Part shown: positions 1-7,133 of the stretch, one piece after another
Layout: each line of letters starts with the position of its first letter
Numbering within the stretch: position 1 is the stretch's first letter
Origin: Bacteroidaceae bacterium
Lineage (GTDB): Bacteria > Bacteroidota > Bacteroidia > Bacteroidales > Bacteroidaceae
Reading direction: 5' to 3'
NCBI GenBank assembly: GCA_024401275.1
Contig: JAKSLJ010000006.1
Coordinates: 1-64,000, forward strand
Length of the DNA stretch: 64,000 nt
Notes under the pieces: model-generated
The model's input: only the letters and a program-made list of their open reading frames with translations
What the model was told of the DNA's origin: nothing
Databases searched by the model: none
Position numbers and translations under genes: made by a program

Positions 1-29
1 CGATCTACCACTCACGTGAGCGCACAAAA

Positions 30-232
30 AGGGCATGAACCTTCTTATGCGTTCGTCGAGGCTGCCTCGGAATGGAACCTCATCGCTCTATAAGAAATGC
101 ACATGCCCTAAAGCATGAACATTGAACCCTTATATAGAGCGATAAGGCACACTTCTCCCAAGGAAGCTGCCTAACCACTATTCTTTGTGTTCTTATTCCG
201 ATGATAGTTTCCGAGGCTATTCAGACGAACGC
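30..232 (-). ncRNA. Candidate rod-shaped structured RNA (6S-like)
   Basis: The segment folds into a long rod. Three perfect stems nest: 50-57 extended region (GCGTTCGTC) with 224-232, 64-72 (GCCTCGGAA) with 209-217, and 82-92 (ATCGCTCTATA) with 133-143. The apex holds CATGC/GCATG at 102-106/113-117. One side of the large internal bubble carries its own hairpin (145-149 with 168-172 plus CTTC/GAAG inside). A rod with a big asymmetric central bubble and about 180-200 nt length is the architecture of 6S RNA, and Bacteroidales have a divergent 6S. The minus strand is preferred because a T-run follows the rod there (complement of 26-30) and TTTG-type promoter-like sequence lies near 307-316. Strand and exact ends are inferred; the stems are seen. 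Confidence 0.5.
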
Positions 233-235
233 AAA

Positions 236-254
236 TAATAGTCAATGCGCGTTA
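236..254. repeat. 19-bp direct repeat, copy 1
   Basis: TAATAGTCAATGCGCGTTA, identical to positions 909-927 and in the same orientation. This copy abuts the foot of the structured RNA. The two copies bracket the pair of small DUF3791-type genes, so they could be attachment or recombination scars of a mobile cassette, or a shared leader element. Nothing else is seen between 255 and 365. Confidence 0.75.
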
Positions 255-365
255 TATTTCAATATGTAATTGTTTCTAGTATGTCTGTTTCGTTGCGTCT
301 ATGCCGAGGGCAAAGACAAATTTATTGAGTTTTATTAGTTTGACTTTATGTTATTCGTTTTCTAT

Positions 366-626
366 TTATCCTTCTTGCGAACTATACTGATTAGTTTCTC
401 TCATATACTCATCAGCAACATAGAGGTCGCCGTAAAGATAGAGACCTGTGGAACGATCGTGAAGGTCTGCACATGTCTGACTCTCGTAGAATAGCATCAA
501 AGCCTTCTCTGGCTCAATACCCAATCGACGAGAGAGTTCCATGCTGATGCTCCCTATACGGTTGCTCATGATAATCTCCTGAATAATAGGAGATTTAACT
601 GGATCACTATTTCGATTCTGCTCCAT
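366..626 (-). CDS. Small DUF3791-like protein
   Basis: 86 residues, unknown function. The C-terminal part, with LFYESQT then DRSTGLYLYGDLYVAD, resembles the short DUF3791-type proteins that Firmicutes and Bacteroidales carry next to DUF3990 genes; this is recalled family knowledge, not a search. No signal peptide or membrane segment is visible. A second start at Met20 (position 569) would give a more typical compact protein, since the first 19 residues look unstructured. It lies 40 bp downstream of the other DUF3791-type gene and is probably co-transcribed from the promoter near 943. No DUF3990 partner lies between or beside them. Confidence 0.55.
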   Translation of the reverse strand: MEQNRNSDPVKSPIIQEIIMSNRIGSISMELSRRLGIEPEKALMLFYESQTCADLHDRSTGLYLYGDLYVADEYMRETNQYSSQEG

Positions 627-666
627 TGAAGATGAGATATTTGTCTATGAGTTGCTGGGACAGTAC

Positions 667-906
667 TCATAACCTTGCCTCCCACGATTTCATGCACTCT
701 ATCATATCAAGTGCGATGTTTTCACGACTTTCCGTATGAAGTACTCCATAGTTTGGGAATATATAGTTTTCTATCATCCCCAAGCGTTTCATGCGCAAAA
801 ACACCTCACGATAGGATACCCCCAATGTTCGTGCTGTTGCTTCTATGCATGTTGCAACAAAAGCAAGCACAATCTGAGTTTGTGATATGTTGATACCATT
901 ATTCAT
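667..906 (-). CDS. DUF3791 domain protein
   Basis: About 79 residues from the ATG at 906; a TTG at 918 would add four residues but lies inside the 19-bp repeat. The pattern FVATCIEATARTLGVS, then REVFLRMKRLGMIENYI, then YGVLHTESREN fits DUF3791, a small helical family of unknown function often seen beside DUF3990 (a predicted ADP-ribosyltransferase-like toxin) in toxin-antitoxin-like clusters. Here no such toxin is present, so the pair at 366-906 may be an antitoxin remnant or act alone. A -7 box at 943-950 lies just upstream, putting the repeat at 909-927 in the leader. Confidence 0.6.
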   Translation of the reverse strand: MNNGINISQTQIVLAFVATCIEATARTLGVSYREVFLRMKRLGMIENYIFPNYGVLHTESRENIALDMIECMKSWEARL

Positions 907-908
907 AT

Positions 909-927
909 TAATAGTCAATGCGCGTTA
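909..927. repeat. 19-bp direct repeat, copy 2
   Basis: Second identical copy of the repeat at 236-254, in the 5' leader of the DUF3791 gene. Its complement, TAACGCGCATTGACTATTA, reads toward the start codon. Confidence 0.75.
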
Positions 928-942
928 GATTTATTCTGCGTG

Positions 943-950
943 CAAAGTTA
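943..950 (-). promoter_or_regulatory. Promoter -7 box of the DUF3791 pair
   Basis: The minus strand reads TAACTTTG, a perfect match to the Bacteroidetes -7 consensus TAnnTTTG. No convincing TTG -33 element is seen at the usual distance. The stretch 951-1084 upstream holds no gene I can support. Confidence 0.6.
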
Positions 951-1080
951 GTGATTTTAATGTAAAATCAGCAGGATTTTACTACTTTTTATGTTGTTTG
1001 CATGAGAAATCCTACTTTTTGATGCTCTCAGCTGCGAATTAAGTCTGATTATGAGCGATTAGAACGATACAAAACTGCAC

Positions 1081-1127
1081 AAAAAAGTGGAGTTAACTCC
1101 TTTGGGAGAAAGAGTGTAACTCCACTT
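1081..1127 (-). terminator. Intrinsic terminator after the cobalamin adenosyltransferase operon
   Basis: Perfect 11-bp stem AAGTGGAGTTA (1085-1095) with TAACTCCACTT (1117-1127), with a small CTCC/GGAG hairpin inside the loop. On the minus strand it ends in a run of T (complement of 1081-1086). It lies 73 bp past the stop of the DUF2795 gene. Confidence 0.85.
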
Positions 1128-1200
1128 AATTACTGTTTAACTCAAATAGTCTATTGGGGTAATCCGAATAGTCCATTTGGGCTGAAAATTGAGTTTGCGA

Positions 1201-1425
1201 TTAGTACTCGTCCTCGTTAAAGAGGAAATCATCTTTTGAAGGATAGTCTGGCCAAATGTCTTCGATAGTGTCATAGACCATGTCTTCTTCATCTTCAATT
1301 TCTGAGAGGTTTTCGATAACCTCAAGAGGAGCGCCGGAACGCTGAGCGTAATCAATGAGCTCCTCTTTTGTCGCAGGCCATGGAGCATCCTCCAATTTTG
1401 AGGCCAATTCAAGTGTCCAGTACAT
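1201..1425 (-). CDS. DUF2795 domain small acidic protein
   Basis: 74 residues, strongly acidic in the second half (EDEEDMVYDTIEDIW and a DDFLFNEDEY tail). The N-terminal block with PATKEELIDYAQRSGAP and EVIENL matches DUF2795, a short helical domain of unknown function that is common in Bacteroidetes as a stand-alone protein of this size. It starts 18 bp after the adenosyltransferase stop and ends before a strong terminator, so it is the last gene of that operon. No membrane segment or signal is visible. Function is not known. Confidence 0.85.
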   Translation of the reverse strand: MYWTLELASKLEDAPWPATKEELIDYAQRSGAPLEVIENLSEIEDEEDMVYDTIEDIWPDYPSKDDFLFNEDEY

Positions 1426-1443
1426 GTTTTTATTGTTTTTTTA

Positions 1444-1998
1444 TTATTTCTTCGGATTCCATGTCTCTTCACGTACTCCTTCATGGAAGTTGAGCTTGCG
1501 GGCAAGCATGAAGAGATAGTCGGAGAGACGGTTCATGTATTGCATTACCCAAGGGTCGAGCGGAGAAATCTCATGGAGTGAGAAGATACGGCGCTCTGCA
1601 CGACGGCAGACAGTGCGGCATACATGTGCCTGCGCTGCTTCTGGGAGTCCGCCAGGAATGATGAACGATGTCTGTGGTGGGATGCAGATGGCGAGATAGT
1701 CAATCTGCTCTTCAAGAACGCGCACTTCCTCCTCGTCGAGAATGAACGACTGGGCGAGCGGTGTCTGCTCCTTGTCAGTGGCAAGATAAGAGCTGAGAGT
1801 GAACAGGTTATGCTGTACACGAACGATGAGACTCTTGTTGTCGCCGTCCTTCATGTAAGAAGCGAGTTTTCCTAACTGTGCTGACAATTCGTCAACAGTG
1901 CCGTAAGCTTCAATGCGTGGATGAGTCTTAGGAACTTTCACACCACCGATGAGGCTGGTCATGCCTGCGTCACCGTGCTTTGTATAAATCTTTGCCAT
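1444..1998 (-). CDS. PduO-type cob(I)alamin adenosyltransferase
   Basis: 184 residues, the usual length for this cytoplasmic enzyme, which moves the adenosyl group of ATP to cob(I)alamin to make coenzyme B12. The N-terminal ATP-binding block is intact (IYTKHGDAGMTSL, then RIEAYGTVDELSAQLG), and the second signature VCRRAERR lies near residue 133. It probably serves methylmalonyl-CoA mutase, whose chaperone MeaB is encoded at 49.2-50.3 kb; the mutase itself is not in this window. It lies between a methyltransferase-like gene (24 bp upstream) and the DUF2795 gene. Confidence 0.93.
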   Translation of the reverse strand: MAKIYTKHGDAGMTSLIGGVKVPKTHPRIEAYGTVDELSAQLGKLASYMKDGDNKSLIVRVQHNLFTLSSYLATDKEQTPLAQSFILDEEEVRVLEEQIDYLAICIPPQTSFIIPGGLPEAAQAHVCRTVCRRAERRIFSLHEISPLDPWVMQYMNRLSDYLFMLARKLNFHEGVREETWNPKK

Positions 1999-2022
1999 GG
2001 TGAAATTAAATTAAAAGTATTA

Positions 2023-2523
2023 TTAAAGGTTGATCTTGTAAATTGTTTTGAATCGTTTTGGATTGCAGAATACTACTGCGATGTCCTCCATATCGAAGAT
2101 TACCGTTGCCTCAGCGCATTCCTTGATGACGCTTTTGTTGTAGGCGAGGTTCTCTACGATTAGCACACTTGGCTGCGAAGAGAGGTTGGAGGGGAGTCGG
2201 CTTGTTTGGACTGCCTTCACCTTTTTGCTTCCTGCCTTAAGGTAGAGTGTGCGTAGATTTGTGTCTATGGCTCCAAGATTGTCCTTACCTATTATATATA
2301 GTTGCCAGCGGTCTTGGATGTAGTTTGCAAGGCGAAGATAGAACTGTAGCAGCTCTACTTCGCGCTTGCTGAGATGAGTTGTTTTGCTTGATAATGTGTT
2401 GTAGGCGTAATAGGGAAACTGTTGCCTTACGACGTGGCGGATGAAGTGGTAGTCGGTAGGCGACTGTACTCCGAAACCGCGGGTGCGAGGGGCACGAATT
2501 AATCTATTTAGCCAATTTGTCAT
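2023..2523 (-). CDS. Short methyltransferase-like protein, possibly degenerate
   Basis: 166 residues. The N-terminus contains RGFGVQSPTDYHFI, which resembles the (H/R)G.GVHSPF..F motif that opens a Bacteroidetes family usually annotated as class I SAM-dependent methyltransferases of about 230 residues. The rest is shorter, and I see no clear glycine-rich SAM-binding loop; the segment LYIIGKDNLGAID may be a worn version. It probably shares a transcript with the adenosyltransferase gene. It could be a minimal non-catalytic relative or an unrelated protein with a similar start. The motif is seen; the function is not established. Confidence 0.6.
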   Translation of the reverse strand: MTNWLNRLIRAPRTRGFGVQSPTDYHFIRHVVRQQFPYYAYNTLSSKTTHLSKREVELLQFYLRLANYIQDRWQLYIIGKDNLGAIDTNLRTLYLKAGSKKVKAVQTSRLPSNLSSQPSVLIVENLAYNKSVIKECAEATVIFDMEDIAVVFCNPKRFKTIYKINL

Positions 2524-2615
2524 TACTATAATAAATTAAAAATTAAAAGTTAAAAACTAAAGGGGTTGCGCTTTTAATCTTTCATTTTTAATCTTTCATC
2601 TTTAATACTATTATA
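2524..2615. repeat. A/T stutter repeats between genes
   Basis: Short near-repeats such as ATTAAAAATTAAAAGTTAAAA on one side and CTTTTAATCTTTCATTTTT on the other, which can pair imperfectly around a G-rich centre. They may end transcription from kduD. The same style of stutter repeat recurs in other gaps of this window. Confidence 0.55.
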
Positions 2616-3410
2616 TTACTGTGGCTGCTTGCCGATGTAAGCGAGAATACCACCGTCAACATAGAGAACGTGACCGTTTACTGCGTCAGAAGCCTTTGAG
2701 GCGAGGAATACTGCTGGTCCACCGAGCTCAGAAGGGTCAAGCCAACGACCGGCAGGAGTCTTTGCGCAGATGAATGAGTCGAATGGGTGGCGTGAACCGT
2801 CAGCCTGCTTCTCGCGGAGAGGTGCTGTCTGTGGAGTAGCGATGTAGCCCGGACCGATACCGTTACACTGGATGTTGTACTCGCCATACTCTGAACAGAT
2901 GTTGCGAGTGAGCATCTTAAGACCACCCTTAGCAGCAGCGTAAGCAGAAACTGTCTCGCGACCGAGCTCAGACATCATTGAGCAGATGTTGATGATCTTA
3001 CCTTCGTTGCGCTCCATCATTTCTGGAAGAACAGCTGAAGAGCAGATGAATGGTGCTACGAGGTCAACGTCGATAACCTGCTGGAACTCAGAGCGCTTCA
3101 TCTCGTGCATTGGGATGCGCTTGATGATACCTGCGTTGTTTACGAGGATGTCGATCTGACCAACCTCAGCGTGAATCTTCTCAACGAGTGCCTTAACTGC
3201 GTTTTCGTCTGTAACGTCGCAAACATAGCCGTGAACGTTTGTGATGCCTGCCTCCTTGTAGTTGTTGAGACCACGTTCAAGGGCTGCTTCGTTGATGTCG
3301 TTGAAGATGATGTTGTCGATACCTGCATTTACGAATGCCTGTGCAATGTTGAAGCCGATACCGTATGATGCGCCTGTGATCCAGGCATTTTTGCCTTTTA
3401 ATGAGAACAT
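2616..3410 (-). CDS. kduD: 2-dehydro-3-deoxy-D-gluconate 5-dehydrogenase
   Basis: 264-residue classical short-chain dehydrogenase/reductase. It has the cofactor loop TGASYGIG near residue 13, the NNAG motif, and catalytic Ser and YAAAK (Tyr-x-x-x-Lys) with SAYAAAKGGL near residue 158. KduD reduces 2,5-diketo-3-deoxygluconate to KDG in the breakdown of unsaturated uronates from pectin or glycosaminoglycans. The sequence alone also fits gluconate 5-dehydrogenase, but the adjacent kduI favours KduD. The gap to kduI is 159 bp and holds two C-rich palindromic elements, so co-transcription is likely but not tight. Confidence 0.88.
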   Translation of the reverse strand: MFSLKGKNAWITGASYGIGFNIAQAFVNAGIDNIIFNDINEAALERGLNNYKEAGITNVHGYVCDVTDENAVKALVEKIHAEVGQIDILVNNAGIIKRIPMHEMKRSEFQQVIDVDLVAPFICSSAVLPEMMERNEGKIINICSMMSELGRETVSAYAAAKGGLKMLTRNICSEYGEYNIQCNGIGPGYIATPQTAPLREKQADGSRHPFDSFICAKTPAGRWLDPSELGGPAVFLASKASDAVNGHVLYVDGGILAYIGKQPQ

Positions 3411-3417
3411 AGTAAGC

Positions 3418-3460
3418 CTCTCCCCCCAACCCCCTCCCCGTTTAATGGGAGGGGGAGTGA
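3418..3460. repeat. C-rich palindromic element
   Basis: CCCCCTCCCC paired with GGGAGGGGG around a TTTAAT loop, just upstream of the kduD start. It is a member of the CCCC/GGGG hairpin family that recurs across the window. Confidence 0.7.
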
Positions 3461-3530
3461 TATGTTTTGTGGGGGAAATATATCACATTTAAGTTATTGT
3501 TGTATTATTGATTACTTTTTGAGCGAAAGA

Positions 3531-3566
3531 GTCTATTAGAAGTTCCCCCTTCGGTAGATAGGAGGC
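3531..3566. repeat. C-rich palindromic element, worn copy
   Basis: GTCTATTAGAAGTTCCCCCTTCGG followed by AGGAGGCTCTTTA, next to the kduI stop codon. It shows the same order (TCTATTA, AGTTCCCCCTT, then a G-run and CTTTA) as the copies at 28896-28931 and 51531-51566, each of which also sits at a gene 3' end. Confidence 0.6.
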
Positions 3567-3569
3567 TCT

Positions 3570-4412
3570 TTACTTCAGATCTGTGATGAGTGAGAAATCC
3601 TGATCGCCGTAGTCGAGATTTTCGCCTCCCATGCCCCAGATGAAAGTGTAGTTGTGGGTTGCAGCAGCAGAGTGGATAGACCATTCTGGTGAGAGAACTG
3701 CCTGATCGCCCTTCATCCAGAGGTGGCGTGTCTCCTCAACTTCGCCCATGAAGTGGCAAACAGCCTGATCTTCAGGTACCTCGAAGTAGAAGTAAGCTTC
3801 CATGCGACGAGAGTGAACGTGAGCCGGCATTGTGTTCCAAACAGAACCAGGAGCAAGCTCTGTCATACCCATCTGAATCTGGCAAGTGTCAACAACCTGA
3901 TTTACAATCATCTTGTTGATGTCGCGCTCGTTAGACATCTCAAGAGAGCCCATGTGAGCAACTATGGCGTCGTTCTTTGTAATCTTCTTTGAAGGATATT
4001 CCTTATGTGCAGTAACAGAGTTGAAGTAGAACTTCGCTGGCTTCTTTGGGTCAGCGCTAACGAAGATGACATCGCGGTCGCCACGACCAATGTAGAGAGC
4101 TTCCTTATAGTCAAGTTCGAAAGTCTCGTCGCCAACCTTCACGCAGCCTTTTCCGCCTACGTTGAAGAGACCAATCTCGCGGCGAGTGGTGAAAAAAGGA
4201 GCCTTGATAGGGTCTATAGCTTCCAGTTTCAGTTCTTCGTTTACAGGCATAGCTCCACCTACAACCATACGGTCGTACATGGAGTAAACCATGTTTACTT
4301 CGTCTGCAGCGAAAATTTTCTCGATGAGAAAATCGCGGCGAATACGTGCTGTGTCGTAGCTTTTTGCATCTTCAGGATGCGCAGCGTAACGCACTTCGTA
4401 GTTAGTTTTCAT
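3570..4412 (-). CDS. kduI: 5-dehydro-4-deoxy-D-glucuronate isomerase
   Basis: 280 residues, the typical length. KduI converts 4-deoxy-5-ketouronate to 2,5-diketo-3-deoxygluconate, the substrate of KduD. Family features include the N-terminal block with HPEDAKSYDTARIRR, the cupin metal-binding region with MPAHVHSRRMEAYFYFE (His residues and Glu near 198-209), and the C-terminal PEWSIHSAAATHNYTFIWGM. It is a cytoplasmic enzyme and first gene of the kduI-kduD unit, with a -7 box at 4482-4489 about 70 bp upstream of the ATG. Confidence 0.96.
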   Translation of the reverse strand: MKTNYEVRYAAHPEDAKSYDTARIRRDFLIEKIFAADEVNMVYSMYDRMVVGGAMPVNEELKLEAIDPIKAPFFTTRREIGLFNVGGKGCVKVGDETFELDYKEALYIGRGDRDVIFVSADPKKPAKFYFNSVTAHKEYPSKKITKNDAIVAHMGSLEMSNERDINKMIVNQVVDTCQIQMGMTELAPGSVWNTMPAHVHSRRMEAYFYFEVPEDQAVCHFMGEVEETRHLWMKGDQAVLSPEWSIHSAAATHNYTFIWGMGGENLDYGDQDFSLITDLK

Positions 4413-4481
4413 TTCTTTGTTTCTATAGTTAATTAGTTAGTAATCATGATATTAAGCCATGTGCTTCATCCTATTAGACTG

Positions 4482-4489
4482 CAAAGATA
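4482..4489 (-). promoter_or_regulatory. Promoter -7 box of kduI-kduD
   Basis: The minus strand reads TATCTTTG, matching TAnnTTTG. No -33 TTG is visible at about 20 bp. The intergenic stretch is very A/T-rich and also has to hold the promoter of the divergent T9SS locus, where TTAATTTG at 4563-4570 is a one-mismatch -7 box. Confidence 0.6.
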
Positions 4490-4612
4490 TAATTTTCTTA
4501 TATTATAAAAAAGAAAAAAGGCTGTTTTTTTCAAAAAAGATATTTTTTTTAAGATATGTCCATTAATTTGCAATAAATAATGATTGCGTGCGTTATTATC
4601 TTGTATTGTGCA

Positions 4613-5548
4613 ATGCAAAAAAACCTGTTAACCATATTAGCGGCCTTGGCGGTGAGCCTTTTCTCCCACGCCCAGTATGACGTTTCGTTCTCGCACTATT
4701 TTGACATGCAGCCTTCGTACAACCCGGCTGCGGTCGGAAAAGATGCGAAAATGAATATCACTGGAGCGTATGCCATGAGCTTCGTTGGCTTCCGCCATAG
4801 TCCAAAGACTATGTATGTGGCTGCCGATATGCCATTGTATGCAATGAAAATGTATCATGGCGTTGGTTTACAGCTGCTTAACGACCAGATAGGTCTGTTT
4901 ACTCATCAGAAAATATCTGCCCAATATGCTGCAAAGTCAAAGCTTGCCGGCGGACAGATGAGTATCGGAGCTCAGGTGGGACTGCTTACGGAGAAGTTTG
5001 ATGGAAGCAAACTCGACCTGGAAGACGCAAGCGACCCGGCTTTCTCTTCATCTGAGGTGAATGGAAATTCTGTGGATTTCGCTGCCGGCGTTCATTATCA
5101 GCATGACAACTGGTATGTGGGAGCTGCCATGCAGCATGTTACTGCGCCGACGGTAGAACTAGGCGAAACAAACGAGATAAATGTCAGTTCGTCGTATTAT
5201 TTGCACGGTGGTTACAATATTAAACTGAGAAATCCGTTTATTACTATACATCCGTCGTTCATAGTTCGCACGGACGGAGTTGATCATCGCGAGGATGTAA
5301 CCTGCCGTGTGGCATATACGAACGACCAGAAAAAATACTATGCCGGACTGGGATATGCGTGGGATAAGTCAGCCACGGTTTATCTCGGAGCCTTGGTAAA
5401 AGGATTCAACGTAGGCTACAGCTACGAGATCTACACTTCGCAGATAAAGCCTGGCAACGGTAGCCATGAACTTTATGTGGGATACCAAATGGACATAGAC
5501 TTCCATAAGAAAGGCAGAAACCTGCATAAGAGTGTGAGGTTCTTGTAA
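4613..5548 (+). CDS. T9SS outer-membrane protein, PorP/SprF family
   Basis: 311 residues from the ATG at 4613, chosen because the signal peptide (MQKNLLTILAALAVSLFSHAQ) begins there; an upstream ATG at 4580 would put 11 extra hydrophobic residues before it. The mature start, with YDVSFSHYF and PSYNPAAVG, is the hallmark of PorP/SprF outer-membrane beta-barrels, followed by alternating beta-strands to the C-terminus. PorP anchors type IX secretion components and works with PorE/GldK/GldN-type partners. It is the first gene of the PorP-GldKLMN run, the same order as in other Bacteroidetes. Confidence 0.92.
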   Translation: MQKNLLTILAALAVSLFSHAQYDVSFSHYFDMQPSYNPAAVGKDAKMNITGAYAMSFVGFRHSPKTMYVAADMPLYAMKMYHGVGLQLLNDQIGLFTHQKISAQYAAKSKLAGGQMSIGAQVGLLTEKFDGSKLDLEDASDPAFSSSEVNGNSVDFAAGVHYQHDNWYVGAAMQHVTAPTVELGETNEINVSSSYYLHGGYNIKLRNPFITIHPSFIVRTDGVDHREDVTCRVAYTNDQKKYYAGLGYAWDKSATVYLGALVKGFNVGYSYEIYTSQIKPGNGSHELYVGYQMDIDFHKKGRNLHKSVRFL

Positions 5549-5606
5549 ATGCAGAATTCAGAATGCAGAATTCAGAATTTAGAAAGCAGAATTAGTAATT
5601 GAAAAT
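5549..5606. repeat. Stutter repeats (GCAGAATTCAGAAT type)
   Basis: Tandem near-copies of TGCAGAATTCAGAA between porP and gldK. A related array follows gldK at 7062-7092, and its reverse complement appears inside a coding region at 41139-41173. Confidence 0.7.
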
Positions 5607-5614
5607 TATTCAAG

Positions 5615-7051
5615 ATGAAAAAGATAATATTACCAATATTGGCAGTGCTTGTTCTTGCAGCTTGTGCAGGCAGTAAGAATGCGTCTGTCGGCGGACGTGG
5701 AGGTGAACTCGTCGGCACTGGTGGTGGCAAGAGTTTTACTGAGCCTACACCTTTCGGCATGACACTCGTTAAGCGCGGATTCTTGAAGATGGGTCTTGAG
5801 CAGCAGGACTCACTTTGGGGTAAGCAGACTCCTGTAAGAGAAATCTCTGTGGATGGATTCTGGATGGACGAGACTGAGGTTACGAACTCTGAGTATCGTC
5901 AGTTCGTTTATTATGTACGCGATTCAATTCTCCGTACCCGTCTGGCAGATCCTGCTTACGGCGGCGATGAGTCGTACATGATAACAGAAGACAAGAACGG
6001 CGATCCTATCGAGCCACGCATCAACTGGAAGAAGTCTCTGCCTCGCAAACCGAACGAGGATGAACTTCGTGCCATTGAGAGCCTCTATGTTACAAATCCC
6101 GTAACAGGAGACAAGATGCTCGACTACAGTCAGATGAACTTCCGCTACGAGATCTACGACTACACGGCAGCAGCTCTTCGTCGCAATCGTCTTAATCCAG
6201 AGGAAAGAAATCTCAATACCGACTATCAGGTGGATCCAAACGAGGTAGTGATGATTTCAAAAGACACTGCATATATTGACGATGAAGGAAAGATTGTTCG
6301 TCAGACTATTGACCGCCAGCTTTCAAGTGCATGGGATTTCCTTAACACATACATTGTTAATATATATCCTGACACTACATGCTGGGTAAACGACTTCAGC
6401 AACTCTGACAACGAGGTCTATATGCGCTATTATTTCTCTAATCCTTCATACAATGATTATCCTGTTGTCGGCGTTACATGGGAGCAGGCAAATGCTTTCT
6501 GCGCATGGCGTACGGAATATCTGCTGAAAGGACTCGGACCACAGGCACGCTATGTACAGCGCTACCGTCTGCCGACAGAGGCTGAGTGGGAGTATGCAGC
6601 TCGTGGTGCTGAGGGAAATGAATTTCCTTGGGATACAAAGAATGTGAAGAACGACCGCGGCTGTTACTATGCAAACTTCAAGCCTGATCGCGGTAACTAT
6701 ACCGAAGATGGCAACCTGATAACCTCTCGTGTGGGAATCTTCGGAGCCAACTCAAACGGACTCTTCGACATGGCTGGAAACGTGGCAGAATGGACAAGCA
6801 CCATTTATACGGAAGCTGGTGTTGAGGCGATGAATGACCTTAATCCGCAGCTTTCCTACAACGCAGCTAAGGAAGACCCTTATAAGTTGAAGAAGAAGAG
6901 TGTTCGTGGTGGTTCTTGGAAAGACCCTGAGAGCTTTATCCGATCAGCATGGCGTACATGGGAATATCAGAACCAACCACGCTCGTACATCGGCTTCCGC
7001 TGCGTAAGAAGTCTTGCCAGCCAGCAGAGCGCTAAGCCTAAGAAGAGGTAA
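5615..7051 (+). CDS. gldK: T9SS ring lipoprotein GldK (formylglycine-enzyme-like fold)
   Basis: 478 residues. The N-terminus is a lipoprotein signal with lipobox LAAC and Cys17 as the lipidated residue. The body is a sulfatase-modifying-factor (SUMF1/FGE-like) domain, with RLPTEAEWEYAARG, then NVAEW, then VRGGSWKDP and YIGFRCVR. In T9SS, GldK (PorK) forms a periplasmic ring under the outer membrane with GldN (PorN). Its neighbours gldL, gldM and gldN are in the canonical order on the same strand. The fold is not expected to be enzymatic here. Confidence 0.96.
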   Translation: MKKIILPILAVLVLAACAGSKNASVGGRGGELVGTGGGKSFTEPTPFGMTLVKRGFLKMGLEQQDSLWGKQTPVREISVDGFWMDETEVTNSEYRQFVYYVRDSILRTRLADPAYGGDESYMITEDKNGDPIEPRINWKKSLPRKPNEDELRAIESLYVTNPVTGDKMLDYSQMNFRYEIYDYTAAALRRNRLNPEERNLNTDYQVDPNEVVMISKDTAYIDDEGKIVRQTIDRQLSSAWDFLNTYIVNIYPDTTCWVNDFSNSDNEVYMRYYFSNPSYNDYPVVGVTWEQANAFCAWRTEYLLKGLGPQARYVQRYRLPTEAEWEYAARGAEGNEFPWDTKNVKNDRGCYYANFKPDRGNYTEDGNLITSRVGIFGANSNGLFDMAGNVAEWTSTIYTEAGVEAMNDLNPQLSYNAAKEDPYKLKKKSVRGGSWKDPESFIRSAWRTWEYQNQPRSYIGFRCVRSLASQQSAKPKKR

Positions 7052-7061
7052 CCTCTATTAA

Positions 7062-7120
7062 TGCAGAATGCAGAATTTAGAATGCAGAATTAAATCGTCA
7101 AATCATCAAATCGTCTAATT
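7062..7120. repeat. Stutter repeats between gldK and gldL
   Basis: ATGCAGAATGCAGAATTTAG-type repeats (7062-7092) followed by ATCGTCAAATCATCAAATCG-type repeats. The gap is noncoding, and gldL translation starts just after it. Confidence 0.65.
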
Positions 7121-7133
7121 GATAAATGTCACT

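Noticed and set aside
1..240. tmRNA or RNase P RNA
   Set aside because: No tRNA-like end, CCA or RNase P core motif was seen; the rod with a hairpin-bearing bubble fits 6S better.
2616..3410. Gluconate 5-dehydrogenase as the primary name
   Set aside because: Sequence cannot separate it from KduD, but the adjacent kduI makes KduD the better call.
4580..4612. The upstream ATG as the start of the PorP-like gene
   Set aside because: It adds hydrophobic residues ahead of a complete signal peptide that already begins at 4613.
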